DNA of 64,000 bases from Pseudomonas frederiksbergensis (GTDB lineage Bacteria > Pseudomonadota > Gammaproteobacteria > Pseudomonadales > Pseudomonadaceae): positions 2,976,001 through 3,040,000 of the forward strand of contig NZ_CP017886.1 in assembly GCF_001874645.1 (NCBI RefSeq), read 5' to 3'. How positions within the stretch are numbered: the first letter of the stretch is position 1; every line of letters begins with the position of its first letter. The notes below the pieces were generated by a model that saw nothing but the letters and a program-made list of their open reading frames with translations, was not told the origin of the DNA and made no database searches. A program made the translations under genes and the position numbers. Shown in pieces: positions 9,747-18,721 of the stretch.

Positions 9747-10631
9747 TCATGGCGTGCTCAAGGCGTCGTAAAGCGTGTTGAGGTTGTATTCGAACAGCCC
9801 CGCAAAGGTGCTGGCCGGACCTTCGGCGGCGAGCGCGTCCGAGTACAGGGTGCCACCAATTTGCGCGCCGCTTTCATCGGCGATTTGCTTGAGCAGCCGG
9901 GCGTCCCTGATGTTTTCCATGAACACCGCTTTGACCTTGGCCTGACGGATCTGCGTGATCAATGCGGCGACTTCGGCGGCGGACGGCTCACGTTCGGTGG
10001 ACAAGCCTTGAGGTGCCATGAAGTCGATGCCGTACGCCTGACCCAGATAGCCGAAGGCGTCATGAGAGGTAACGATCTTGCGGTTACCCGGCGGTAATGC
10101 GCCGAGCTTGGCTTTGGCTTCTGCCAGCAAATGGTAGATCTGTTTCAGGTAGGTCTGGCTGTTGTGTTCGTAGTCGGCTTTGTTCACCGGGTCTGCGGCA
10201 ATCAGCGCCTTGGTGATGTTGTTCACATAGAGTTCGGTATTCGCCAGATTGTGCCAGGCGTGTGGGTCGGGCATGGTCTCACCGCCCTCATTCATGGTCC
10301 TTGGAATGACTCCGCGGCTGACAGTGATTACCGGGGTTTTGGTGGAGGTACTGGCAACCATGCGGTCCAGCCATGGCTCGAAACCGAGGCCGTTCTTGAA
10401 GATCAGCTTGGCCTTGAGCAGGGCCTTGGCGTCGTCCGGAGTGGGCTCGTAGGTGTGAGCGTCAGCATCCGGACCGACCATGTTGGTGATCTGAATATGC
10501 TCACCGCCTACCTGATGAACCATGTCGGCAAGGATGCTGAAGCTGGTGACCACCGGGAGCTTTTCTGCTGCCGATGCCGTTGATAGCGACATCGACAACC
10601 ACACACTGAACAGCACAAGTAGAGCGCGCAT
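9747..10631 (-). CDS. znuA: Zinc (or Mn) ABC transporter, periplasmic binding protein
   Basis: 294 residues from the ATG at 10631; a longer upstream frame has no signal peptide, while MRALLVLFSVWLSMSLSTASA does. This is a cluster A-I metal-binding protein: DADAHTYEPTPDD, DPHAWHNLAN, SHDAFGYLGQAYG and FMENIRDARL carry the expected His/His/Glu-type ligands. The long His/Asp-rich loop typical of E. coli-type ZnuA is missing, so manganese cannot be excluded from the sequence alone. It is last in folE2-znuC-znuB-znuA; the Zur palindrome upstream argues for zinc. Confidence 0.85.
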   Translation of the reverse strand: MRALLVLFSVWLSMSLSTASAAEKLPVVTSFSILADMVHQVGGEHIQITNMVGPDADAHTYEPTPDDAKALLKAKLIFKNGLGFEPWLDRMVASTSTKTPVITVSRGVIPRTMNEGGETMPDPHAWHNLANTELYVNNITKALIAADPVNKADYEHNSQTYLKQIYHLLAEAKAKLGALPPGNRKIVTSHDAFGYLGQAYGIDFMAPQGLSTEREPSAAEVAALITQIRQAKVKAVFMENIRDARLLKQIADESGAQIGGTLYSDALAAEGPASTFAGLFEYNLNTLYDALSTP

Positions 10632-10642
10632 CGGGAAACACC

Positions 10643-11509
10643 TCATTGGGATGTGAGCGAAGGCGGGCGGCGCAGTAAACCGTGCACCGGACCGAACACC
10701 ACGGACAGCAGGTACAACGCGCCGGCCACCAGCACGATGGCCGGGCCACTGGGCAGCGAGTAGTAGAACGACAGCAACAGACCGAGCCATACCGAGAGGC
10801 AGCCGAGCAGCCCGGCGATGGCCATCAGCATCGGCAAGTGGCGGCTCCAGAAGCGTGAAGCGGCGGCCGGTAACATCATTAAACCGACCACCATCAGTGC
10901 ACCGATGGCCTGGAAACCGATCACCAGATTCAGCACCACCAGGGTCAAAAACACACCGTGGGCCAACGGGCCAAGACGGCTGACGGTTTGAAGAAATAAC
11001 GGGTCAAGGGTGTCCAGCAGCAGTGGCCGATAGATCAGCGCCATGGCGATCAGGCTGATCCCCGAGACCCACAGCATGCCGGTCAACGTCGGGCCGTCGA
11101 CGGCCAACGCCGAGCCGAACAGCAGGTGGAGCAAGTCGAGGCGTTTTCCGGCGATCCCCAGAATCAACACGCCGCTGGCCAACGAGATGGGGTAGATCGC
11201 CGCGAGGCTTGCATCCTCCCGAAGACCGGTGCGGCGGGTGATCCATGCCGCCAATCCGGCCATACTCAGGCCGGCGCCGAGGCCTCCGATGGTCAGCGCT
11301 GGCAAGCTCAAACCGGCGAACCAGAACCCTAACGCGGCACCGGGCAAGATGCCGTGAGCCACGGCGTCGCCGATCAGACTCATACGCCGCAGGATCAAAA
11401 ACACCCCAAGCGGTGCAGTGCTGCAAGCCAATACCAGACCGCCGATGAGGGCTCGGCGCATGAACACGAATTCGTGGAAGGGTTGCCAAAGTTGCGCAGC
11501 GACGAGCAT
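10643..11509 (-). CDS. znuB: Zinc ABC transporter, permease
   Basis: 288 residues, about eight hydrophobic segments, ABC-3 family. Recognisable parts are RRMSLIGDAVAHGILPGAALGF, the exchange loop contacting the ATPase, and LGPLAHGVFLTLVVLNLVIGFQAIGALMVVGLMMLPAA. It moves the metal handed over by ZnuA across the inner membrane. Its first base coincides with the last base of znuC, and znuA starts 11 bp after it, a compact operon. Confidence 0.9.
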   Translation of the reverse strand: MLVAAQLWQPFHEFVFMRRALIGGLVLACSTAPLGVFLILRRMSLIGDAVAHGILPGAALGFWFAGLSLPALTIGGLGAGLSMAGLAAWITRRTGLREDASLAAIYPISLASGVLILGIAGKRLDLLHLLFGSALAVDGPTLTGMLWVSGISLIAMALIYRPLLLDTLDPLFLQTVSRLGPLAHGVFLTLVVLNLVIGFQAIGALMVVGLMMLPAAASRFWSRHLPMLMAIAGLLGCLSVWLGLLLSFYYSLPSGPAIVLVAGALYLLSVVFGPVHGLLRRPPSLTSQ

Positions 11510-12177
11510 TACGCCACCTGCGTGTGTGGTTGCTGGAGAATCAGTTCACGGCTCGGCGCCAGGGCGCAGCCAGTGTTTTTGATCAGCAATGCTTGAGGCA
11601 TGTGCTGTCGAACCGCAGCCAGGTCATGACACACCACGACCAGCGTTCGGCCTTCGTTGTGCCAGGTGTGGATGTGTTTCCACAGCAGCGCCTGGCCGAG
11701 GTCATCCAGCGCTGCGTGAGGCTCGTCGAGCAACAACAGCGGCGTCTCGGCGAGGCTCAAACGGGCGAGCAGGGCGCGTTGCAATTCGCCGCCCGACAAC
11801 GCCATCAATGGGCGTTGCTCCAAACCGTTCAAACACCAGTCATTCAGCACGCTGTCGAGGCGTTGGCGGCGAACGTCTGGCGCTTGTTTGCTGCCCCAGA
11901 ATCCGGCGCTCACCAACGCTTGGAGGCTGATGGGGAACTGTCGGTCAAGGTGCTGTTGTTGTGGCAAAAAAGACAAACCACCCCGTGGTGAAACATCGAG
12001 GACGACTTTGCCCGCTAACGGTTTTTGCAGGCCTGCGATGACTTTCAGCAAGCTGCTTTTACCCGAGCCGTTGGCGCCGATTACTGCCGTCAGGCTACCA
12101 GTGGGCAACTCGACATCGACGGGGGGCGTCAGTGGTTGGCCGGGTGCACCCCAGCGGAGTCCTTGGCAACGAATCAT
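11509..12177 (-). CDS. znuC: Zinc ABC transporter, ATPase
   Basis: 222 residues from the ATG at 12177, whose ATGA overlaps the folE2 stop. It has Walker A GANGSGKSSLLK, the Q-loop region LPQQQHLDRQFP, the signature LSGGELQRALLARL, Walker B LLLLDEPHAALDD and a switch His in VVVCHDLAAV. It energises ZnuB. It is on the short side for ZnuC, which often has a C-terminal extension. Translational coupling with folE2 indicates one zinc-starvation transcript. Confidence 0.9.
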   Translation of the reverse strand: MIRCQGLRWGAPGQPLTPPVDVELPTGSLTAVIGANGSGKSSLLKVIAGLQKPLAGKVVLDVSPRGGLSFLPQQQHLDRQFPISLQALVSAGFWGSKQAPDVRRQRLDSVLNDWCLNGLEQRPLMALSGGELQRALLARLSLAETPLLLLDEPHAALDDLGQALLWKHIHTWHNEGRTLVVVCHDLAAVRQHMPQALLIKNTGCALAPSRELILQQPHTQVA

Positions 12178-13070
12178 GCGGCCTCCCAGTTCCAACGACT
12201 TTCGGCGACCGCATCGTGGGCGTGCAGACTTTCGGCGTGAACCACGCGCAATTGAAATGCCTTGATGCCGGACGAGCGTTTCAACGCCAGATTCAAACGT
12301 CGTGCAGCGTCTTCGCAGAACATCAGGTTTTGACCGTTAGCGAGAGCGAAGGCTTGTTCGTCGGCGCGTTTGACTGCGGTTTGAACGGCGGTGCCGAGCG
12401 CGGCTTCGGCGTCGTTGATCGCCGCGATCAAGGGCAGATCGTCCAGATAGTCATCCAGTCGTAGCCGCAATTGCGCACTGCTGCGTTGACTGTGCGGCGT
12501 CGCGACGATGCCTTTCGAAGAGCCGAGCCAAGCCAGAATGTCAGCGTGCTGCAATGGTTTGTTGGCGAAGTCGTCGATGAACTGCTGCTGAATAAGTTGT
12601 CTCGAAAGTGCAGCTGAACAGGGGCACGTGGACGAGTAAGACACCTCAATTTTTAGTTCCACGTGGAACACTGCGTTTTCAAAACGTGCTTCGACGGTGA
12701 TCGGATAGCTTTTCCAACCGGCCAAAGGGCTGATCAAGGCTGGGCGTTTGAGCAGTAAATCGGCGTGAATGCGCAGGTAAGCGGCATTGGATAAACCCTT
12801 GTGGCTGTCGAGGAAGCGTTGCAGAACGTGCCGCAACAGCGCCGGGGTTAGGTTTTCCTGTTCAAGCATTTCCAGCGCCAGATACAGCCGCGACATATGG
12901 ATGCCGCGCGCTTCGCCATCATTGAGACTGACGCCTGCGTCGGCTCTCGCGCTTAATCGCTGGCCGTCGAACACAACAGGAAGAGCAATGCCGCACATGC
13001 CCACCCATTCGAGTGGCAAGGCTTGGCGTGAGGCCTGCGCGGCGATATCCGGCAGAGTCAGCGCATTCAT
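12174..13070 (-). CDS. folE2: Zinc-independent GTP cyclohydrolase I (FolE2 type)
   Basis: 298 residues from the ATG at 13070 (MNALTLPDIA). It makes dihydroneopterin triphosphate from GTP for folate synthesis. COG1469 enzymes can use metals other than zinc and replace zinc-dependent FolE during zinc shortage. Seen here: GMCGIALPV, the catalytic-Cys region SYSSTCPCSAALS and FCEDAARRL. It heads the znuCBA operon and lies 33 bp from a perfect Zur palindrome. The gene also contains a parS site, read as the peptide FHVEL. Confidence 0.92.
   Translation of the reverse strand: MNALTLPDIAAQASRQALPLEWVGMCGIALPVVFDGQRLSARADAGVSLNDGEARGIHMSRLYLALEMLEQENLTPALLRHVLQRFLDSHKGLSNAAYLRIHADLLLKRPALISPLAGWKSYPITVEARFENAVFHVELKIEVSYSSTCPCSAALSRQLIQQQFIDDFANKPLQHADILAWLGSSKGIVATPHSQRSSAQLRLRLDDYLDDLPLIAAINDAEAALGTAVQTAVKRADEQAFALANGQNLMFCEDAARRLNLALKRSSGIKAFQLRVVHAESLHAHDAVAESRWNWEAA
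12655..12670. other. parS: parS centromere site (ParB binding)
   Basis: AGTTCCACGTGGAACA carries the full 14-bp palindrome GTTCCACGTGGAAC inside folE2. Only the outermost base differs from the main Pseudomonas parS form. It is 9.5 kb from the first copy at 3140, a spacing typical of origin-proximal parS groups. Confidence 0.83.
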
Positions 13071-13102
13071 GAGCAGGTCCATCGTTGGAAATGTTTTGCC
13101 AT

Positions 13103-13115
13103 GTTATATTATAAC
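13103..13115. promoter_or_regulatory. Perfect Zur operator between folE2-znuCBA and the amidase gene
   Basis: GTTATATTATAAC is a perfect palindrome GTTATA-T-TATAAC, the gammaproteobacterial Zur core. It is 33 bp from the folE2 start and 42 bp from the amidase start, so one dimer site can shut both divergent promoters when zinc is plentiful. Family assignment is established knowledge; actual Zur binding is inferred. Confidence 0.85.
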
Positions 13116-13156
13116 AATAAAATCGACGATGCCTTTTTCTCGAGCGGTCTTTCACT

Positions 13157-14368
13157 ATGCACAGGCGACAATTGCTCAAACTGTTGTTGGCCAGCGCTGC
13201 GCTGGTTTTACCTTTCGGCGCGTCGGCGACGCAGATCCGCAATGCGCGGCTCTGGCGTTCGGATGACAAGCTTCGCCTGGTACTCGATCTGAGCGGACCG
13301 GTGCAGTACAAAACCTTCTCGTTGAGCGCGCCCGAGCGACTGATCATCGACTTGAGCGGTGCGCAACTCAGCGGTGACTTCAGCCAATTAGCGCTCACCA
13401 ACACGGTGATTCGTTCGATTCGTTCAGGGCACTTCGGGCAAGGCATTACGCGGATCGTGCTCGACCTGACTGGCCCGGTGCGACTCAATAGTTTTCAACT
13501 GCCGCCACAGGACGGGCAGGGCCATCGCCTGGTGCTCGACCTGCTCAGCGCGGCGCCTGCGCAGATCGCTGCGGCTGCGCCTTTTGTTCAGCGTGAAACA
13601 CCGCTCGGCAAGGCTCATCCCAAGCGCGACATCATCGTCGTGGTTGACCCCGGCCACGGTGGTAAGGACCCCGGCGCGATTGGCGCCAAAGGCGAGCGCG
13701 AGAAAGACGTGGTGCTGTCCATCGCACAATTGCTGGCCAAGCGTTTGAAGCGCGAGAAAGGTTTTGATGTGAAATTGGTGCGCAACGACGACTTCTTCGT
13801 GCCGCTACGCAAGCGCGTGGAGATCGCCCGTACGCACAAGGCCGACATGTTCATCTCGGTGCACGCTGACGCGGCGCCACGGCTCACGGCGTCTGGCGCT
13901 TCGGTTTACGCATTGTCCGAAGGGGGTGCGACTTCGGCCACGGCGCGCTTCATGGCGCAACGGGAAAACGGTGCCGACTTGCTGGGTGCGACCAGTCTGC
14001 TCAACTTGAAGGACAAGGATCCGATGCTCGCCGGAGTGATCCTCGACATGTCGATGAGCGCCACCATCGCCGCCAGTTTGCAGCTCGGCAACTCGGTGCT
14101 CGGCAGCCTGGCGGGCATTACTACGCTGCATCAGAAACGCGTGGAGCAGGCCGGTTTTGCAGTGCTGAAGTCACCGGATGTGCCATCGATTCTGGTCGAG
14201 ACCGGCTTCATGTCCAACGCCCGCGACAGTCGGCGGCTGGTAACGGCGCGGCACCAAAAGGCGGTAGCCGACGGTCTTTTTGAAGGTTTACAGCGCTATT
14301 TTCAGAAGAATCCGCCCGTGAACAGCTACATGGCCTGGCAGCAGTCGCAGCAAAAATCGCAGGTCTAG
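13157..14368 (+). CDS. N-acetylmuramoyl-L-alanine amidase (AMIN + Amidase_3)
   Basis: 403 residues. The start carries RRQLLK before a hydrophobic run, which looks like a twin-arginine export signal as in AmiA/AmiC. An AMIN domain (about 30-130, 'RLWRSDDKLRLVLDLSG') precedes a zinc amidase domain with VVDPGHGGKDPGAIG (about 160), the VSVHADA-type segment 'ISVHADAAP' and the catalytic VETGFMSN. It cuts stem peptides from peptidoglycan at division. It is divergent from folE2 across a perfect Zur site and matches the zinc-responsive amidase of the P. aeruginosa zinc region (recalled), probably a spare enzyme for zinc shortage. Confidence 0.9.
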   Translation: MHRRQLLKLLLASAALVLPFGASATQIRNARLWRSDDKLRLVLDLSGPVQYKTFSLSAPERLIIDLSGAQLSGDFSQLALTNTVIRSIRSGHFGQGITRIVLDLTGPVRLNSFQLPPQDGQGHRLVLDLLSAAPAQIAAAAPFVQRETPLGKAHPKRDIIVVVDPGHGGKDPGAIGAKGEREKDVVLSIAQLLAKRLKREKGFDVKLVRNDDFFVPLRKRVEIARTHKADMFISVHADAAPRLTASGASVYALSEGGATSATARFMAQRENGADLLGATSLLNLKDKDPMLAGVILDMSMSATIAASLQLGNSVLGSLAGITTLHQKRVEQAGFAVLKSPDVPSILVETGFMSNARDSRRLVTARHQKAVADGLFEGLQRYFQKNPPVNSYMAWQQSQQKSQV

Positions 14369-14742
14369 CAGCCAGTCAGTCGGCTACAGGTGAATTTGCC
14401 GCTGGAACCGCCGGAGCTGGAAAACCGATTAAGGGTGGTCCAGCCAACGCGGCGGCTGTAACCGACCCAGGCTTCGCCGTCGGACGCCAAACCGGTGAAG
14501 AACGTCAGTTGGCCGTAACGGCTGCTGGTCTGCGCCCAGTAGCGTTTACCGCTCACTTCAAACCCGCGCATGTAGGTCGTACTGCCCGCCGTGGCGACGC
14601 TGTAAGCATTGCCGTCGGGGTCCACGCAGGCCAGCAGATTGGCGCTGCGCGTGCACTTCGCCAGGCTCGGTGCCTGCGCGCAAGCGTTTGCCGCGGCCAA
14701 CAGCGAAAGGCTTAACAGCGTGCATTTCAAGGCGTTATGCAT
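14365..14742 (-). CDS. Small secreted protein of unknown function, zinc-region
   Basis: 125 residues from the ATG at 14742 (MHNALKCTLLSLSLL), chosen because a signal peptide ending in ANACAQA begins there. The mature part has cysteines in AKCTR, LLACVD and FTCSRLTGC and aromatic-rich segments (YMRGFEVSGKRYWAQTSSRYGQL). I do not recognise a family. The Zur palindrome at 14823 lies 81 bp upstream, so zinc-starvation expression is likely. It ends 4 bp into the amidase 3' end, tail to tail. Confidence 0.65.
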   Translation of the reverse strand: MHNALKCTLLSLSLLAAANACAQAPSLAKCTRSANLLACVDPDGNAYSVATAGSTTYMRGFEVSGKRYWAQTSSRYGQLTFFTGLASDGEAWVGYSRRVGWTTLNRFSSSGGSSGKFTCSRLTGC

Positions 14743-14822
14743 AGGTTTTCTCGTGGTGCGAACGGGCTCAAGCATTGCGCCCTTCGTCGTTGGGAGCAAG
14801 AGGGGATTGGCTTATTTGTGTT

Positions 14823-14835
14823 GTTATACTATAAC
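14823..14835. promoter_or_regulatory. Zur operator, divergent
   Basis: GTTATACTATAAC is a perfect palindrome around a central C. It sits between the secreted-protein gene (minus) and the dksA2 remnant/cobW genes (plus). The cobW start is 153 bp downstream, separated from this site only by the remnant. Confidence 0.82.
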
Positions 14836-14866
14836 ATAAAACGGTTGCCTGACCTGTGATCCGCCC

Positions 14867-14960
14867 CTGACGGAACAAGAACTCCTCGCCCACCGCCACC
14901 CTGTGTATCGAAGCCAAAGAACGTGAAGAGCTGCGCGAACGCCATCAACGGGCGATTTGA
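14867..14960 (+). pseudogene. dksA2: Deletion remnant of a DksA2-like regulator gene
   Basis: From 14867 the frame reads (L)TEQELLA, and from 14892, in a different frame, TATLCIEAKEREELRERHQ followed by a stop at 14958-14960. These match, from memory, the first and last residues of Pseudomonas DksA2 (MTEQELLA... and ...ATLCIEAKE). The roughly 100 central codons are gone and the ends are joined out of frame; the start codon position reads CTG. DksA2 is the zinc-independent DksA paralogue that is Zur-regulated and lies next to cobW in P. aeruginosa, exactly the position here. The identification relies on two short matches plus context. Confidence 0.65.
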
Positions 14961-14987
14961 CCGGCTACTCCTGATGAGGAATACCTG

Positions 14988-16195
<1,208 letters not shown>

Positions 16196-16196
<1 letters not shown>

Positions 16197-16837
16197 TGTT
16201 AGCGCCGAGCCTGAAAGCGCACCCGGTGGTTCGTCAGGTACAGGGCCAAACCCCTGACGTCTTCACGCAGATACTTGAAGACGGCACCAACCTGGCGCTC
16301 TGGCAGCGCTGTTTGCCGGCACACATCGCCGACTTCGGCACCTTGTTGTTATCGCTGAACGAACCGCTGGCCGAGTCGTTGGTGGTGGAGTTGGCGACTG
16401 ACGACGCTGATCCCGATCTGCGCGGCCTGGCCGAAAGCTTCAGTGACTTGGAGGGCTATGAAGGCTTTATAGCCGATGTTTCATGGTTGGTCAGCGCGTT
16501 TGCCTGCTTGCTCGGCGCGACGCGTATCGGCTTGCGTTTGCGGGTGCTGGATAACGCCATGTGCCCGCGTTTTCATGTTGATCATGTGCCGGTGCGGCTG
16601 ATCACCACCTACGCCGGCATCGGCAGTCAGTGGCTCAGAGAGGGCGCCATGGATCGTAAGAACCTGGCCAGCGTGGAGGGCGAGCCGCAGGACTGTGAGC
16701 AAATGGCTTGTGGTGAAGTGGCGTTGCTCAAGGGCGAAAAATGGTACGGCAACGAGGGCTTCGGGTTGATTCATCGTTCGCCGCAACCGGCACCGGGTGA
16801 GCGCCGGCTGATTCTGACCCTCGACTGGCTCGCGTGA
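16196..16837 (+). CDS. DUF1826 protein
   Basis: 213 residues from the ATG at 16196, which shares a base with the cobW stop; GAGGAGG precedes it. The sequence contains DNAMCPRFHVDHVPVRLITTYAGIGSQWL and GEVALLKGEKW, the conserved His/Cys-containing core of DUF1826. It resembles a cupin-like or iron/2-oxoglutarate-type fold by eye, which is only a guess. The family is repeatedly found after Zur-linked cobW genes, so a client or partner of the GTPase is likely. Function unknown. Confidence 0.78.
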
Positions 16838-16838
16838 C

Positions 16839-17195
16839 TCAAGGCGTGAGCCAAGCGCCCTGGCTTTGGCTTTCGCAATACGGTTTCAGGTACGCCGCGT
16901 CTGTGGCCACGCCGTAATAGTGAATATCCTGCCGGTAAGGCATATTGGCGACTTGAGCGTTGTTGCACACACCGAAGGCGCCGCTGGGGCATTGCTCGAG
17001 GAATGCGACTTCGACCTTCTGCCCCGCGAGGTTTGGCTGACAGAAGCCGTCATGGAACATCTTTTCCGGGATGTTGCGGTTCTGTTGGCAGACTTTGACG
17101 TCGAGCCGCTCCGCCTGACTATGAACCACGCAGGCCTGGGCCAGCGCCTCGCCCGAAGCGAAGGCTAACAGCAACGGCAAGCCGATCAGTCGCAT
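16839..17195 (-). CDS. Small secreted six-cysteine protein, unknown function
   Basis: 118 residues from the ATG at 17195 (MRLIGLPLLLAFASGEALAQA is a clear signal peptide). The mature chain has six cysteines (ACVV, VCQQ, FCQP, QCPS, VCNN, YCES), consistent with periplasmic disulfides. I do not recognise a family. It lies on the opposite strand between two cobW-type operons and starts only 27 bp from the second GTPase gene. Confidence 0.62.
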   Translation of the reverse strand: MRLIGLPLLLAFASGEALAQACVVHSQAERLDVKVCQQNRNIPEKMFHDGFCQPNLAGQKVEVAFLEQCPSGAFGVCNNAQVANMPYRQDIHYYGVATDAAYLKPYCESQSQGAWLTP

Positions 17196-17222
17196 CCTTT
17201 TTCTCCCAAGAAGCCGTCGAAC

Positions 17223-18194
17223 ATGTTGCAGAACATTCCCACTCACGTCATTGCCGGACCGTTAGGCGCCGGCAAGACCAGCCTGATCCAGCATCTGCTG
17301 ACGCAGCGGCCGGCGAACGAGCGCTGGGCGGTGCTGATCAACGAGTTCGGCCAGATCGGTCTCGACGCCGCGCTGTTGACCACCGGCGCCGATGGTATCG
17401 CACTGGGTGAAGTGGCTGGCGGCTGTTTGTGTTGCGTTAATGGTGCGCCGTTTCAGATCGGCCTCGGGCGGTTGCTGCGCAAATCACGGCCGGATCGCTT
17501 GTTTATCGAACCCTCGGGGCTGGGGCATCCGGCGCAACTACTCAAGCAATTAAGCGAAGCGCCGTGGCAGGGGGTGCTGGCGATTCAGCCAAGCGTTCTA
17601 GTGCTCGACGCGCAAGCACTCGCTGCCGGAAAACCACTGCCAGAAGCGCAACAGCAAGCGCTACCGAGCGCCGGTCTGTTGCTGTTGAACAAGGCCGAGC
17701 AACTGAACGACGAACAGCGCCAGCGCATCACTGCGCAATTGCCAGAATGCCCGCTGTATTGGACGCAGCAGGGCACTCTGGCGTTGAGTGACTTGCCGGG
17801 CGTGCACAGTCGATCGGTTGAGGGTGTGGATAACTTCAGTGTGCCAAAAGGTCTGGCGCAAATGCCGGCAGTCTGGACTGATCCGACGCAGCCGATTTGC
17901 CTGAGCCAGCAGCAGGAAGGTGGCTGGAGCATCGGTTGGCGTTGGTATCCGGGACAGTCGTTCGACCTTTCACTGATCCAGGCCTACCTGGAGGCGCTGG
18001 AGTGGCGCCGGGCCAAGCTGGTTATCCACAGCGCCGAGGGGTGGGTTTCGGCCAATTCGCTGGATAACGCTGCGCTGCACTGGCAACCCAGTGAATGGCG
18101 CCAGGATTCGCGCATCGAGCTTATTTTCGATAAGCCACAGGATGCCGAATCACTACAGAGGAAACTCGCGAGTTGCCGGGTGAACCTGATTTAA
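17223..18194 (+). CDS. Second CobW/COG0523 GTPase
   Basis: 323 residues. P-loop AGPLGAGKTSLIQ (about 10-22), metal motif GGCLCCVNG (about 70), NKAEQ as the G4-like motif and a shorter C-terminal CobW domain (from about 235). It is shorter than, and divergent from, the paralogue at 14988 and probably serves another client. Its start is 27 bp from the divergent secreted-protein gene, so its promoter must lie in or across that gene; I see no Zur palindrome there. Two perfect DnaA boxes lie in its 3' part (17825 and 18022). Confidence 0.85.
   Translation: MLQNIPTHVIAGPLGAGKTSLIQHLLTQRPANERWAVLINEFGQIGLDAALLTTGADGIALGEVAGGCLCCVNGAPFQIGLGRLLRKSRPDRLFIEPSGLGHPAQLLKQLSEAPWQGVLAIQPSVLVLDAQALAAGKPLPEAQQQALPSAGLLLLNKAEQLNDEQRQRITAQLPECPLYWTQQGTLALSDLPGVHSRSVEGVDNFSVPKGLAQMPAVWTDPTQPICLSQQQEGGWSIGWRWYPGQSFDLSLIQAYLEALEWRRAKLVIHSAEGWVSANSLDNAALHWQPSEWRQDSRIELIFDKPQDAESLQRKLASCRVNLI
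17825..17833 (-). promoter_or_regulatory. Perfect DnaA box inside the second cobW gene
   Basis: TGTGGATAA on the plus strand, that is TTATCCACA on the minus strand, within codons of the GTPase gene. It is 189 bp from an opposite-strand box at 18022. Significance alone is doubtful. Confidence 0.35.
18022..18030 (+). promoter_or_regulatory. Perfect DnaA box inside the second cobW gene
   Basis: TTATCCACA within the coding sequence, inverted relative to the box at 17825. Confidence 0.35.
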
Positions 18195-18207
18195 CGCGGT
18201 TCAGGGC

Positions 18208-18606
18208 TCAGTTACGCGACTTGTTGTGGTCCTGGCGCCATTGACTCAGCTCAATCACTTCAGCGCTGGGCAGCACAGGTTTTTCCTCGAATGGAAACGG
18301 GTAGGGCGCCAGTTCGATCTGCGCGCTGTGGGCGCCGAACTGGGTGATGGTGCCTGTATGACGCGTTTCGCCAGTCACGGTGAACTCAAAGTTATACACA
18401 CGGGCCAGACGTCGTCGCCCGTTGGCGTCCTTCACGAAGCCGATTTTTTTCAGCGCCACATTGCCGTCGAGCAATTCGATGTCGAGTTTGGCGCAATGCC
18501 GCTTGACCCGTTCCAGGGCCCTCTCACGCAAGCCATGGTTGTGCCACAGCCAGGCGGCACCGGTCGCCAGCAGCATCAGCACGAAGATATTTCCAAGGGT
18601 CAGCAT
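18208..18606 (-). CDS. DUF3301 membrane-anchored protein
   Basis: 132 residues: an N-terminal membrane segment (about 3-20, 'LGNIFVLMLLATGAAWLW'), then a short soluble domain with RALERVKRHCAKLDIELLDG and RRRLARVYNFEFTVTGETRHTG, the pattern of DUF3301. It is probably an inner-membrane protein facing the cytoplasm. Function unknown. It converges with the second cobW gene and is divergent from pdxY. Confidence 0.8.
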   Translation of the reverse strand: MLTLGNIFVLMLLATGAAWLWHNHGLRERALERVKRHCAKLDIELLDGNVALKKIGFVKDANGRRRLARVYNFEFTVTGETRHTGTITQFGAHSAQIELAPYPFPFEEKPVLPSAEVIELSQWRQDHNKSRN

Positions 18607-18721
18607 GAACAGTGCTCCAACAAATTAGTGTCAGCTTAACTGTGTCTCTGGTCTGTCGTACAGGCTCCGTTTAGTCGCATACTGCGCGGCTCGAATTTCA
18701 ATCGTTTTACGGAAATCCCGC

